Positions 20,144 through 28,072 of a stretch of 64,000 bases of DNA are shown here, piece after piece. The position numbers were made by a program, and so were the translations under genes. Position 1 is the stretch's first letter. The number at the start of each line of letters is the position of its first letter. Where the stretch lies: NCBI RefSeq assembly GCF_001512295.1, contig NZ_LNUP01000001.1, positions 177,651 through 241,650 of the forward strand, read 5' to 3'. The stretch is from Pseudomonas sp. EpS/L25. Its GTDB lineage: Bacteria > Pseudomonadota > Gammaproteobacteria > Pseudomonadales > Pseudomonadaceae. The notes beneath the pieces were generated by a model. That model was not told the DNA's origin. It was given only the letters and a program-made list of their open reading frames with translations, and did no database searches.

Positions 20144-20757
20144 TAGAGAGACGCCGGCACCTCGCGCCACTGGCCCGGTGCCAGGCCGTCCAGCGCCCAG
20201 GGCCCGATGCGCACCCGTACCAGTCGCAGCGTCGGCAGCCCCACGGCGGCGGTCATGCGGCGCACCTGGCGATTGCGTCCTTCGCGGATGGTCAGCTCCA
20301 CCCAGGCAGTGGGCACGCTCTTGCGAAAGCGCACCGGCGGATCGCGCTCCCAGAGCACCGGCGCCTCGGCCAACAAGCGGGCTTCGGCGGGCAGGGTCGG
20401 ACCGTCATTGAGTTCCACGCCCTGGCGCAGCTGCTGCAGTTGCTCGTCGGTAGGCGTGCCTTCCACCTGGGCCCAGTAGGTCTTGGGCAGCTTGTGCTTG
20501 GGATCGGCGATGCGCGCCTGCAGCTGGCCATCGTTGGTCAGCAGCAGCAGGCCTTCGCTGTCGCGGTCGAGCCGGCCGGCGGGATAGACGCCCGGCACCG
20601 CAACGAAGGCCTTCAGGGTCGCGCGGCCATCGGCGTCGGCGAACTGGGTGAGCACATCGAAGGGCTTGTTGAGCAGCAGCAACCGCGGCGTGGCCGGCGG
20701 CGCCTTGGCCTGGCGGCGGGGCCTGGGGCCGGCAGCGGAGCGGGGATTTCGCGACAT
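20143..20757 (-). CDS. rluE: 23S rRNA pseudouridine synthase RluE-like
   Basis: A 204-residue RsuA/RluE-family pseudouridine synthase. The catalytic Asp lies in [26 protein letters not shown] near the start, KTYWAQVEG, and [11 protein letters not shown] complete the family motifs. There is no N-terminal S4 domain, and the basic N-terminal tail (about 22 residues) matches RluE, which modifies 23S rRNA U2457. RluE versus a sister enzyme is judged by size and missing S4 domain. Confidence 0.87.
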   Translation of the reverse strand: MSRNPRSAAGPRPRRQAKAPPATPRLLLLNKPFDVLTQFADADGRATLKAFVAVPGVYPAGRLDRDSEGLLLLTNDGQLQARIADPKHKLPKTYWAQVEGTPTDEQLQQLRQGVELNDGPTLPAEARLLAEAPVLWERDPPVRFRKSVPTAWVELTIREGRNRQVRRMTAAVGLPTLRLVRVRIGPWALDGLAPGQWREVPASL

Positions 20758-20807
20758 GGGGATCTAAGGGGTAAGCTGGGTCGTTGAGTCTAATCCCCCG
20801 AGGTCCC

Positions 20808-21839
20808 ATGCGCATCTTTCGTCCGCTGTGGCTGATCCATCTGCTGACCCTGGCCGGCTGCGCTTCCTCCGCCTATGAAGGCCCGCGCACCGACCATTTC
20901 GATGGCGAGCGCTTCGTCAATCTCGCGCCCCGCGAGGACAAGAGCCTCTGGACGCTGCTGAAATGGCAGTTCAATCGCAGCCGTCCGCAGTGGATCTGGC
21001 AGGACGGACCGGCCGTACCTCTGCGTCCGGCATCGCGGGTGGAGGGCAGCGAACTGCGGGTGACCTTCGTCAACCATGCCACCCTGCTGATCCAGTACCA
21101 GGGCCTGAACATCCTCACCGATCCAGTCTGGTCGGAACGGGTCAGCCCCTTCACCTTCATCGGCCCGAAGCGCTATCACGCCCCCGGTGTGGCGCTGGAC
21201 GACCTGCCGCCGCTGGACCTGATCTTCATCAGTCATAGCCACTACGATCATATGGACCTGGCGACCCTGAGACGCCTGGCCGAGCGCGCGCCCCTGACGC
21301 CGGTAGTGACGCCCCTGGGCAATGCCGAACTGATCCGCCGCGAGACCGGCTTCGTCACGGTGACGGAACTGGACTGGTGGCAGAGCCTGCCGCTCAAGGA
21401 CGACATCCGCCTGCATCTGGTGCCGGCGCAACACTGGTCGGCGCGCAGCCGTTTCGATACCAACCGCCGGCTATGGGGCGGCTTCGTGCTGGAAGCGCCG
21501 ACGGGGCCGGTCTACTTCGCCGGCGATACCGGCTGGGGCCCGCACTTCGCCCAGATCCGCGAGCGGCTGGGCGCGCCACGCTTCGCCGCCCTCCCTATCG
21601 GCGCCTACGAACCACGCTGGTTCATGAAGGACAGCCACCTCGACCCGGACGATGCCGTGCGGGCGCACCAGGCTCTTGGCGCCGCGAGCAGCCTGGGTAT
21701 TCACTTCGGCACCTTTCCGCTGAGCGACGAGGAGCAATTCGCCCCGCCCCGCGATCTGGCCCATGCCCGGACGCTGCATGGACTGGTGGACGAGACGTTC
21801 AGGACACTGGCGCCGGGCGAGGCCTGGTCGGTGCCCTGA
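20808..21839 (+). CDS. MBL-fold metallohydrolase lipoprotein (NAPE-PLD/UlaG-like)
   Basis: A 343-residue protein with a lipoprotein signal (LIHLLTLAGCAS, lipobox LAGC), so probably membrane-anchored in the periplasm. The metal-binding HSHYDHMD, a following His (AQHWSARS), and FAGDTGWG identify a metallo-beta-lactamase-fold hydrolase close to N-acyl-phosphatidylethanolamine phospholipase D-like proteins. The start is at 20808 after the GAGGT sequence. Substrate unknown. Confidence 0.85.
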   Translation: MRIFRPLWLIHLLTLAGCASSAYEGPRTDHFDGERFVNLAPREDKSLWTLLKWQFNRSRPQWIWQDGPAVPLRPASRVEGSELRVTFVNHATLLIQYQGLNILTDPVWSERVSPFTFIGPKRYHAPGVALDDLPPLDLIFISHSHYDHMDLATLRRLAERAPLTPVVTPLGNAELIRRETGFVTVTELDWWQSLPLKDDIRLHLVPAQHWSARSRFDTNRRLWGGFVLEAPTGPVYFAGDTGWGPHFAQIRERLGAPRFAALPIGAYEPRWFMKDSHLDPDDAVRAHQALGAASSLGIHFGTFPLSDEEQFAPPRDLAHARTLHGLVDETFRTLAPGEAWSVP

Positions 21840-21881
21840 GGTCGCTTGGCCAGTAGCGCGGCTAGCCTATCCGCTCAAGAC

Positions 21882-22343
21882 TCAGCCACCACTCTTCGTC
21901 GTCCCCATCAGCGGCGGTAACGACGAAGCGCTGAACCAATCCATCAAGGCAGTCCGGATACCGATCCCCAACTGCTGGTCATAGAGCATCCAGGCACCTG
22001 TGACCAGAATGGCCCAGAGAATGCTGAACAGCGAACCGACCAGGAAGTATTCGGCGAAGTCCTGCTGATCCAACTCCTTGAAGCGGGCCACGGTCTTCAA
22101 CGCGATCACCGCGGCCAGGATTTCCCAGCTGTTGCTCAGCAGGCCCGCTGCCAGTACCAGGCGCTCGAGCCAGCCGATGAGCCGCCCTGCCGAGTAGGCA
22201 CTGGCCGTCGCTGAACCGGCCACCTGGGGTCGCTTCAAGCCGATGAGCAATGTGCGACAGAGGACGTTGCCCAGCACGGTGAGCAAGAAGAGCGCACAGC
22301 CCGTGTAAACCAAGGCATGCAGCCCAAGCAGCAACCCGCTCAT
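21882..22343 (-). CDS. Small membrane protein paired with SatD-like protein
   Basis: A 153-residue protein with three to four predicted TM helices (GLHALVYTGCALFLLTVLGN; LVLAAGLLSNSWEILAAVIA; FSILWAILVTGAWMLYD). It starts 4 bp inside the end of the SatD-like gene, so the two are translationally coupled. SatD-type genes are often accompanied by such a membrane protein, suggesting a complex. Function unknown. Confidence 0.65.
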   Translation of the reverse strand: MSGLLLGLHALVYTGCALFLLTVLGNVLCRTLLIGLKRPQVAGSATASAYSAGRLIGWLERLVLAAGLLSNSWEILAAVIALKTVARFKELDQQDFAEYFLVGSLFSILWAILVTGAWMLYDQQLGIGIRTALMDWFSASSLPPLMGTTKSGG

Positions 22344-23032
22344 CTTGCTTCCCCTCGACCATCCAGAGCGGCCAGCACCTCCAGCATGGCGTTCCACTGA
22401 TGAACGTAGGCATCGAAGTGGCCGGAGGTTCTTATCTTGTAGATGCTCTTGACCGACACCCGACGCTGCTCGGCCAGCGCCGCGGCGGCCTGGCCCTCCA
22501 GCAACGCCGCTATATCGCTCAATTGACGTTGGGTCCAGCCCCTTTCGATCACCGTCAGGCCAACCCCTAGCGCCTCGAGGGCCGTTTCCAATAGCGGCTC
22601 TTTCGACAACGAAAAACCATAGCGGGAAATCGCTGGCTTCTCATTGAGCTTGAGCCGCGCGCGGCTCAAGCCGGGGCCCATCATGTTCCAGGCCTGTTCC
22701 CTATTCACCGGCGTCTCTATCTCGACCAGCCCCAGCACGAAACGACAGTCGATATCGCGTTGCAACAGATCCAAGCGCATAGCACGCAACAATCTGACCG
22801 CGGTATCCAGGGAGGTCAGCAGCCCTTGGAATTCATCCCCCAGCGTGATGGTGAGCGGCGAGGCCAAGTCTGCAGCGTATCGGCGATTGTGCTGCGCCAC
22901 GGACTCATTGAAGGCCCGGTGCAACGTAGCGACATCGGCAGCGCTCTCGCTTTGTACCAGGTCCCCCATCAGCACCGCGAATGTCTGGTTTTTTTTCACC
23001 TGCTTTTGGTTCCTTTTCGTCAACACAACCAA
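22340..23032 (-). CDS. SatD-family protein
   Basis: A 230-residue soluble protein. The motifs AVLMGDLVQSES near the N-terminus and LTITLGDEFQGLL in the middle match the SatD family, named after the streptococcal acid-tolerance locus; the C-terminal third (RGWTQRQLSDIAALLEG ... VSVKSIYKIRT) looks like a helix-turn-helix. Possible nucleotide-binding regulator coupled to the small membrane protein. The role in Pseudomonas is unknown; the family call is from motif memory. Confidence 0.6.
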   Translation of the reverse strand: MVVLTKRNQKQVKKNQTFAVLMGDLVQSESAADVATLHRAFNESVAQHNRRYAADLASPLTITLGDEFQGLLTSLDTAVRLLRAMRLDLLQRDIDCRFVLGLVEIETPVNREQAWNMMGPGLSRARLKLNEKPAISRYGFSLSKEPLLETALEALGVGLTVIERGWTQRQLSDIAALLEGQAAAALAEQRRVSVKSIYKIRTSGHFDAYVHQWNAMLEVLAALDGRGEAR

Positions 23033-23142
23033 AAATGGGCGAATAACTGGTTTTCACCCATAAACGGTAGAATATCTACAGTTTGACGACGCTCTTGACG
23101 AAAAGAAAGACAAGGGCTCATCCCGCCATCCCGTTACCCCTT

Positions 23143-23344
23143 AGAACCTGTTCACGATCTTGCGAGCTAGAGCCAAACAAGGCCTAGGCGCCCCCACGAC
23201 ACCACCCGAGGAAGCGGACCCGGCTCGTGAACGAGTTTACGAATGGTAAATGAGCATGGCGACGGGGTCGCCCAGGCGGGGCTGGCGACCCAGGGCATTT
23301 TCAACGCGGTTTGGCCGCCGCGCAGCGGATCGTGAACAGGCTCT
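23143..23344. repeat. 202-bp dispersed repeat, copy B
   Basis: AGAACCTGTTCACGATCT (23143-23160) and its near reverse complement ending at 23344 bound a copy exactly as long as copy A and alike throughout, including the central GTTTAC...GTAAA palindrome. It fills most of the gap between the SatD-like promoter and the emfourin stop. Confidence 0.82.
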
Positions 23345-23370
23345 TACAGCCAGGCGCCATGCGCAGCCGC

Positions 23371-23706
23371 TCACTCGACCAAGCCCTTGTCCCACAGCCG
23401 TACCAGTTCGCTGGGCGCGCGGTCCTCGGGAATCAGCAGGGTCATTTCATCTTCCTGCTCGGCAGGCTGCGGGCGAAACCGCAGCTCCACCTTGAAGTAG
23501 CGCTGATCGCCCCGCCCCACCTGGGTCGGCTCGCCGGATTCCGGCAGGCAGCGCTCCAGTACCGAGCAGATGCGCCCGCGCTGGGCGCTGTCGTACTGGC
23601 CGAATTCGATCTCCCGCGGCTTGCTCAGCGCATGCAGGGGCGCGAAGCCCCCTTGTCGCGAGAGCCGTACCACGGTGTCCTTGCCCAGGGGGGGTAGTTC
23701 GCGCAT
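23371..23706 (-). CDS. Emfourin-like protealysin inhibitor
   Basis: A 111-residue protein directly downstream of a protealysin-like metalloprotease, 17 bp away on the same strand. VRLSRQGGFAPL...REIEFGQYDSAQR...QRYFKVELRFRP...MTLLIPEDRAPSELVRLWDKG is the pattern of the emfourin family, which inhibits protealysin-type M4 proteases. The start at 23706 follows AAGGAG. No signal peptide, matching the cytoplasmic location of protealysins. Confidence 0.8.
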   Translation of the reverse strand: MRELPPLGKDTVVRLSRQGGFAPLHALSKPREIEFGQYDSAQRGRICSVLERCLPESGEPTQVGRGDQRYFKVELRFRPQPAEQEDEMTLLIPEDRAPSELVRLWDKGLVE

Positions 23707-23722
23707 CACGGTACTCCTTGTG

Positions 23723-24784
23723 TTAGCTAAGGGTGACACCCACGCCGGCCCAGGCCTCCTCGACCGCCTGCACCTCGGCCGACTCGGCGCCGAAGCGGCG
23801 GCCGGCATTGGAAACCGTCAAGCGGGCAAAGGCGGCGAAATCCGCGTCGTTGGCCAGGCGGCTGTCACAGAGGGTGTCATACCAGATCGGCCCGGCCTTT
23901 TCCCAGGCGTGACCGCCCAGGGCCATCGCCGCGAGATAGAAGGCCCGGTTCGGAATGCCCGAGTTGAGGTGGACGCCGCCGTTGTCTTCGCGGGTCTCGA
24001 TGTAGTCGCGCATATGACCGGGCTGAGGGTCCTTGCCCAGGGTCGGGTCGTCGTAGGCCGTCCCCGGCTCGGCCATGGATCTCAAGCCCTTGCCCTTGAT
24101 CCGCTCGGTGAGCAGCCCGGCACCGATGATCCAGTCCGCCTTGGCGGCGGTCTGCTTGAGCTGGTACTGCTTGACCAGGATGCCGAACACATCGGAGACC
24201 GACTCGTTGAGCGCGCCGGACTGGTTGAAGTACACCAGTCCCGCTTCGCTCTCGGTCACCCCGTGCACCAGTTCATGGGCGATGACGTCCAGAGCGATGG
24301 TGAAACGGTTGAAGATCTCGCCGTCGCCGTCGCCGAACACCATCTGCTCGCCATTCCAGAAGGCGTTCTGGTAGTCCTGGCCATAGTGGACGGTGCCGGC
24401 CAGTGGCAGGCCCTGGCCATCGATGGAGTTGCGGCCGAACACCTCGTTGAAGAAGGTGAAGGTGGCCCCCAGGTAATCGTAGGCCTCGTCCACCGCCACA
24501 TCGCTGACCGCCGCCTGCCCTTCCTGACGCACCAGGCGCCCCGGCAGCTGCATGGCGTTGCCGGCATCGAAGATGCTGCGTTGCGGACTGGCATCATCGG
24601 TGCGCGGCAGGGAGCCAACCGGTGCCTGGCGCACGCCTGGTCGCCCGGGGTTGTGCAGCAGGCTCTGGACGTGGCTCAGGGTGGTCAGGGCGCAGGAACG
24701 CTGATGCTCGTCGCCATGATCGATGATGCGGCCAAGAATGTAGGGGGGAATCACCCCCTGGATGCTGCCCTGGTTGCGAGACAT
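23723..24784 (-). CDS. Protealysin-like M4 metalloprotease
   Basis: A 353-residue thermolysin-family zinc protease. HELVHGVTE carries the two zinc-binding His and the catalytic Glu; GALNESVSD supplies the third zinc ligand; the C-terminal active-site His is in DNGGVHLNSGIPNRAFY. The N-terminal short propeptide (VIPPYILGRI) is the protealysin type and replaces a secretion signal, so the enzyme is cytoplasmic or exported without Sec. Its gene precedes the emfourin inhibitor in one operon. Confidence 0.92.
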   Translation of the reverse strand: MSRNQGSIQGVIPPYILGRIIDHGDEHQRSCALTTLSHVQSLLHNPGRPGVRQAPVGSLPRTDDASPQRSIFDAGNAMQLPGRLVRQEGQAAVSDVAVDEAYDYLGATFTFFNEVFGRNSIDGQGLPLAGTVHYGQDYQNAFWNGEQMVFGDGDGEIFNRFTIALDVIAHELVHGVTESEAGLVYFNQSGALNESVSDVFGILVKQYQLKQTAAKADWIIGAGLLTERIKGKGLRSMAEPGTAYDDPTLGKDPQPGHMRDYIETREDNGGVHLNSGIPNRAFYLAAMALGGHAWEKAGPIWYDTLCDSRLANDADFAAFARLTVSNAGRRFGAESAEVQAVEEAWAGVGVTLS

Positions 24785-24918
24785 GCGCGCCCTCCTTCTC
24801 TGGGGGACAAAGGTCCCCGGTCACCGCTGCGTGCGGCCTCTTTCCTTGGACCGCAAAACGACCGGACGACTCCCGCCTCTTCACCCCGGCGTGGGCTTCT
24901 GGTACAAAGGCACCCCAC

Positions 24919-24992
24919 GCGGGCGTCGTATAATGGCATTACCTGAGCTTCCCAAGCTCATGACGAGGGTTCGATTCCCTTCGCCCGCTCCA
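24919..24992 (+). tRNA. tRNA-Gly (anticodon CCC)
   Basis: The 74-nt sequence folds as a tRNA: acceptor GCGGGCG pairs with CGCCCGC (24982-24988), the anticodon stem TGAGC/GCTCA encloses the loop TTCCCAA with anticodon CCC at 24951-24953, the T arm contains GGTTCGATTCC, and CCA is encoded at 24990-24992. Its 3' half is the attachment site of the prophage; the gene remains intact at the attL side. Confidence 0.95.
24949..24964. other. attL core (in the tRNA anticodon loop and 3' half)
   Basis: TTCCCAAGCTCATGAC starts in the anticodon loop of tRNA-Gly and recurs exactly at 62723-62738. Tyrosine integrases of phages commonly use this part of tRNAs. The tRNA 3' half right of the core is intact and would have been supplied by the incoming phage. 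Confidence 0.85.
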
Positions 24993-25039
24993 GGTTTCAT
25001 GCGGCTTTCAGCGGTCAAGCCTGATAGCCAAATACCTCA

Positions 25040-25063
25040 GGGGGCCGTTTCGGGGGCCGTTTC
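25040..25063. other. Tandem 12-bp repeats, putative integrase arm sites (P' side)
   Basis: GGGGGCCGTTTC occurs twice back to back (25040-25051 and 25052-25063), 76 bp right of the attL core. Close variants of the same motif, also as a pair and in the same orientation, lie beside the other att at 62570-62594. This symmetric placement is expected of arm-type binding sites of the phage integrase. Inferred. Confidence 0.6.
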
Positions 25064-25182
25064 TAGCCTGTCGCGTCAGAGCTTAAGGCTAGGCGTGGAG
25101 GCGATTGGAGACGGCTGAGCGCATGCCATCGCACTCCCTCCCGCTGGCCTTATCCCCTTTCTATGTTCGGCCAAGGGGATCG

Positions 25183-25458
25183 CGTTACTTCCGTTACCTG
25201 CCCGCCGTCAATCGCTCTATAGCCCGCCCCGCAAGGCTTTCAGCCAATCCGGCTGCCGTTACTTTTCCGTTACTTCACTGTTCTTAAGTAACAATTTTCA
25301 CTGTTACTTTTGATGGGATACCAACCCCTCTAAATCAATGGTTTGAGAAAAAGTAACGGCACTGGTAACGGCTGAGTAACGGTCGCTGAATCAACCGCGA
25401 GGCCAGCATTGGCGCGGCTTTCCAGTGCTCCGCCGATCCTCAGGTAACGGAAGTAACG
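25183..25458. repeat. Cluster of GTTAC/GTAAC iterons
   Basis: At least eleven copies of a short word occur in 276 bp: GTTACTT/GTTACC type at about 25184, 25193, 25258, 25269 and 25303, and the inverse AAGTAAC/GGTAACG type at about 25286, 25351, 25364, 25375, 25443 and 25451. The left half is mainly in one orientation and the right half in the other, with an AT-rich stretch between (about 25280-25350). This 750-bp zone (24993-25749) has no gene. The arrangement resembles an iteron-type replication origin or a regulatory array. Confidence 0.65.
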
Positions 25459-25628
25459 CCTGCCGACACCCCGTCTAGGATTAGAGCCAGGTCAGCCCGT
25501 GAGAAACGGGTAGGTGGTGCAGGGATTCGCAGGGTTTTTCAGGCTGGCGAAGCGCCATACAGTCCCAGTAGCGGCGCGGCGGCGGGCCAGGTGCAGGGCT
25601 GCAGAAAAAGGGACCTATTTAGCCCGCA

Positions 25629-25647
25629 GGCGTGGCGGGGGGACGAC
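25629..25647. other. Candidate cos site
   Basis: GGCGTGGCGGGG at 25629-25640 closely resembles the GC-rich cohesive-end sequence of P2-like phages (GGCGAGGCGGGG in P2). It lies on the portal-gene side of the phage, between att and the first accessory gene, where phiCTX has its cos. The cut positions cannot be read from the sequence. Confidence 0.5.
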
Positions 25648-25749
25648 GGCGCGCGCTGGGCGCACAGCCGTAGCCGCTGAGCCGTGGCTGCTGGCAAACT
25701 GGCTGATGGTTGTGATATCCATCACACGATCAATAAGCAAGGAGGCTGT

Positions 25750-26280
25750 ATGACTGTGTTCGTCGCGGGCATTCACGGAGTGGGAAAGACGTACCTGTGT
25801 GAGTCCTTTTCCAGCCGCGCTGCGAAACCTCATCGCAGCGCAAGCGCTCTGATCAAAAGCCAAAGGCAGAGAGTCGACTGGGGCAAGGACAAGCTTGTCA
25901 GCGGCATTGATGAGAACCAGCAGGCTCTTGTGACGGCCGTTGGCGAATGCCTATCTGAAAACCCGGATCTGTTGCTTGACGGGCACTTTGTGTTGAAAGA
26001 CGCCAGCGGTAACTTTATCAAGCTGGCACCGTCAATCTTTACGTCGCTAGCCATCACCGCAATAGTTCTTATAGAGCATACGCCGACCGTAATTGCATCG
26101 AGGCTATCCGAACGAGACGGAACCGCAAACCCGGGCGATATTTGTGGATTTCTGATAGCTGAACGCGAGCATTCTAAATTGGTAAGCGAAGCTCTTGCTT
26201 GCCAGCATATTACGCTCCACGCACCTTCCACCGATGAGTTTTATAATGCGGTAGCACCACTATTTCCAAGGAGAGCATGA
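25750..26280 (+). CDS. P-loop ATPase/kinase-like protein of an accessory operon
   Basis: A 176-residue protein with Walker A GIHGVGKTYL at the N-terminus, a hydrophobic-DGH motif (LLLDGHFVL) in place of Walker B, and RLSERDG that may act as a lid, as in small nucleotide or RNA kinases. GGAGG lies 5 nt before the ATG. It overlaps the next gene (ATGA), and the set of three is visibly AT-richer than the phage genes around it. First gene of the cassette between cos and the portal gene. Function unknown. Confidence 0.6.
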   Translation: MTVFVAGIHGVGKTYLCESFSSRAAKPHRSASALIKSQRQRVDWGKDKLVSGIDENQQALVTAVGECLSENPDLLLDGHFVLKDASGNFIKLAPSIFTSLAITAIVLIEHTPTVIASRLSERDGTANPGDICGFLIAEREHSKLVSEALACQHITLHAPSTDEFYNAVAPLFPRRA

Positions 26281-27326
26281 AGATGGAACTTAAATCGATG
26301 CAATTCAAACACGTTAACCTAGCGGACAGCTTCTTCGATTCGCTGAAAGCTGGCTATGTAGAATTTAGCGACTGGTTTGCAAGGAAGGGGGATCAGTCAG
26401 CCTACGTATTTGAAAATGAAAATGGCATTCAAGGTTTTCTTTACCTAAAGCTAGAAGACGGGCCTATTGACGACGTCACCCCGTCCCTTCCTGCTAAACG
26501 CAGGATTAAGGTTGGTACAATGAAGATCAACGCTCACGGCACCAAAATGGGTGAGCGATTCGTTAAGAAGATTTTTGATCATGCAGTGTCCGCCTCTGCT
26601 GAAGAAATATACGTAACAGTATTTGCGGAGCACGAAGGCCTCATTCGTCTTCTAACTCGCTACGGCTTCAACACGATCGGCCAGAAACAAACAGCGAATG
26701 GAATCGAGCAGGTGATGCTTAGATCCCTTGACGCGCCTTTTCAGAATTTTTATTCGAGCTATCCGAAAGTCAGCTTGAAAAATGCCAACTGCTACATACT
26801 TTCACTCTATCCCCAATGGCACACTAGACTTCTACCAGACTCTATCCTCAGGAATGAGCGGAGCGATATTGTAGAAGATATCTCGAGCGCGAATAGTATT
26901 CACAAGGTTTATCTCTGCGCTATGAAGGGTGTTGAGGCACTGAAGCCAGGAGACGCCATAGTTGTATATCGTACGAGTGACGACCAAGGCCCTGCGCATT
27001 ATCGTTCCGTCACTACTTCTATCGGCGTAATTGAAGACTATAAAAACATTAACGAATTCGGCACAAAGGAAGACTTTTTCCGGTATTGCCGAGCTCACAG
27101 CGTATTTAGCTCCGCCGAACTTGAGCAGTTCTGGAGATCCAAAAAATACTTTCATGTTTTCAAGTTTACGTATAACATAGCCTTTAAGAGACGTGTAACG
27201 CGCGCAACCCTCATTGAAGAATTAGGCATATCTTCGCCGTATTGGGGATTCTTCCAGATAAGCGACGAACAGCTACGAGCAATCGCAGCTAAAGGCGAGG
27301 TAGATGAAAGTCTTATTGTCAATTAA
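26277..27326 (+). CDS. GNAT acetyltransferase fused to an ASCH/EVE-like domain
   Basis: A 349-residue two-domain protein. Residues about 1-150 look like a GNAT acetyltransferase (YLKLEDG ... RIKVGTMKINAHGTKMGERFVKKIFDHAV ... LLTRYGFNTIG, with a degenerate acetyl-CoA loop). Residues about 165-349 look like a PUA-fold ASCH/EVE domain (CYILSLYPQWHTRLLPD ... VEALKPGDAIVVYRTSDDQG ... GVIEDY), expected to bind modified RNA or nucleotides. It is coupled to both neighbours (4-bp and 23-bp overlaps). The substrate is unknown; modification of a nucleobase or RNA is a hypothesis. Confidence 0.6.
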   Translation: MKMELKSMQFKHVNLADSFFDSLKAGYVEFSDWFARKGDQSAYVFENENGIQGFLYLKLEDGPIDDVTPSLPAKRRIKVGTMKINAHGTKMGERFVKKIFDHAVSASAEEIYVTVFAEHEGLIRLLTRYGFNTIGQKQTANGIEQVMLRSLDAPFQNFYSSYPKVSLKNANCYILSLYPQWHTRLLPDSILRNERSDIVEDISSANSIHKVYLCAMKGVEALKPGDAIVVYRTSDDQGPAHYRSVTTSIGVIEDYKNINEFGTKEDFFRYCRAHSVFSSAELEQFWRSKKYFHVFKFTYNIAFKRRVTRATLIEELGISSPYWGFFQISDEQLRAIAAKGEVDESLIVN

Positions 27327-27714
27327 ACCGGAATACGCTGAAAAAATCCTAAAGGGCACAAAGAAGTTTGAGTTTAGAAAAGCAATCTTCAAAAACCCAA
27401 GCGTTAAAACAGTTGTAATCTATGCCACCTTGCCAGTAGGCAAGGTGGTGGGCGAGTTCGATTTCGACAAAGTTTTATCTGGCAATCCTGAAGAAATTTG
27501 GCTGGAAACCAAGAAGTATTCTGGCATCACGAAAAAGTTTTTTAAAAGCTACTTTGATGGTCGGATAACAGCGCATGCCATTGCCGTTCGCGAAGTGCGT
27601 CGATACGATTCGCCGCTAGATCTGAACCAAGTAATACCGAGCGGATGCGCGCCGCAGTCTTTCTGTTACCTATCTGAAGTAGCACCACAGCTATCTCTAT
27701 CACTTGCAAGTTAA
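27304..27714 (+). CDS. Small ASCH-domain protein
   Basis: A 136-residue protein starting MKVLLSIKPEYAEKILKGTKKFEFRK, the diagnostic ASCH opening with the GxKxxEFR motif, followed by the PUA-like barrel (VKTVVIYATLPVGKVVGEF). The ASCH protein YqfB of E. coli hydrolyses N4-acetylcytidine, so an acetyl-nucleoside role next to a GNAT enzyme is conceivable. Its start lies 23 bp inside the preceding gene. A strong terminator follows immediately. Confidence 0.72.
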   Translation: MKVLLSIKPEYAEKILKGTKKFEFRKAIFKNPSVKTVVIYATLPVGKVVGEFDFDKVLSGNPEEIWLETKKYSGITKKFFKSYFDGRITAHAIAVREVRRYDSPLDLNQVIPSGCAPQSFCYLSEVAPQLSLSLAS

Positions 27715-27738
27715 AAAGCTCCTTATGGGGCTTTTTAA
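27711..27738 (+). terminator. Rho-independent terminator of the ASCH operon
   Basis: TTAAAAAGC (27711-27719) pairs with GCTTTTTAA (27730-27738), with CC/GG extending the stem over a TTAT loop and a T-run on the 3' arm. It begins at the ASCH-gene stop codon and closes the three-gene operon. Confidence 0.8.
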
Positions 27739-27978
27739 GACAGCAACATTGGCTAGGAGTCGATGTCTCAGCTGAGCTTTGCCGCCTCCGTCGACCATCA
27801 TGTAGTAGATCTCGGCCGCCTCGCTCCGCACGCCTTAAAGCGCTCGGATTGACGGAGGGACAACGGGGTACACTGATGCCATTTACCTCATGAGAGCATG
27901 GAGGGGGACAGATTGAGCCATCCCAGATGGCACCACAGCGCCCAAGGCGGGCGGTAGCGTCTAGATCAACGCCTCGCA

Positions 27979-28028
27979 TGACAAATGTCAGGTGCCGATT
28001 GACACCTACCCCTTGAATTGGGCATTCT
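27979..28028 (+). promoter_or_regulatory. Promoter and operator-like dyads before the Panacea gene
   Basis: TGACAAATGTCA (27979-27990) is a perfect dyad; AGGTG (27990-27994) and CACCT (28003-28007) form a second, which overlaps a TTGACA -35 box (27999-28004) with a weak -10 (CATTCT, 28023-28028) 18 bp away. The 240 bp before it (27739-27978) show no supportable gene. Such dyads over a promoter would suit autoregulation of a toxin-antitoxin operon. Confidence 0.45.
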
Positions 28029-28072
28029 CGCGCACCACCTCATACTGGTGATACATACAGGAGGGCTTAACG

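Noticed and set aside
24993..25749. Short frames in the iteron/cos zone
   Set aside because: Small frames here lack ribosome sites and similarity; the iterons, arm sites and cos candidate explain the region better.
27542..27979. Minus-strand frame in the gap between the ASCH operon and the Panacea gene
   Set aside because: It overlaps the ASCH gene and the terminator and has no similarity or ribosome site; the gap may hold a gene relic, but nothing could be supported.
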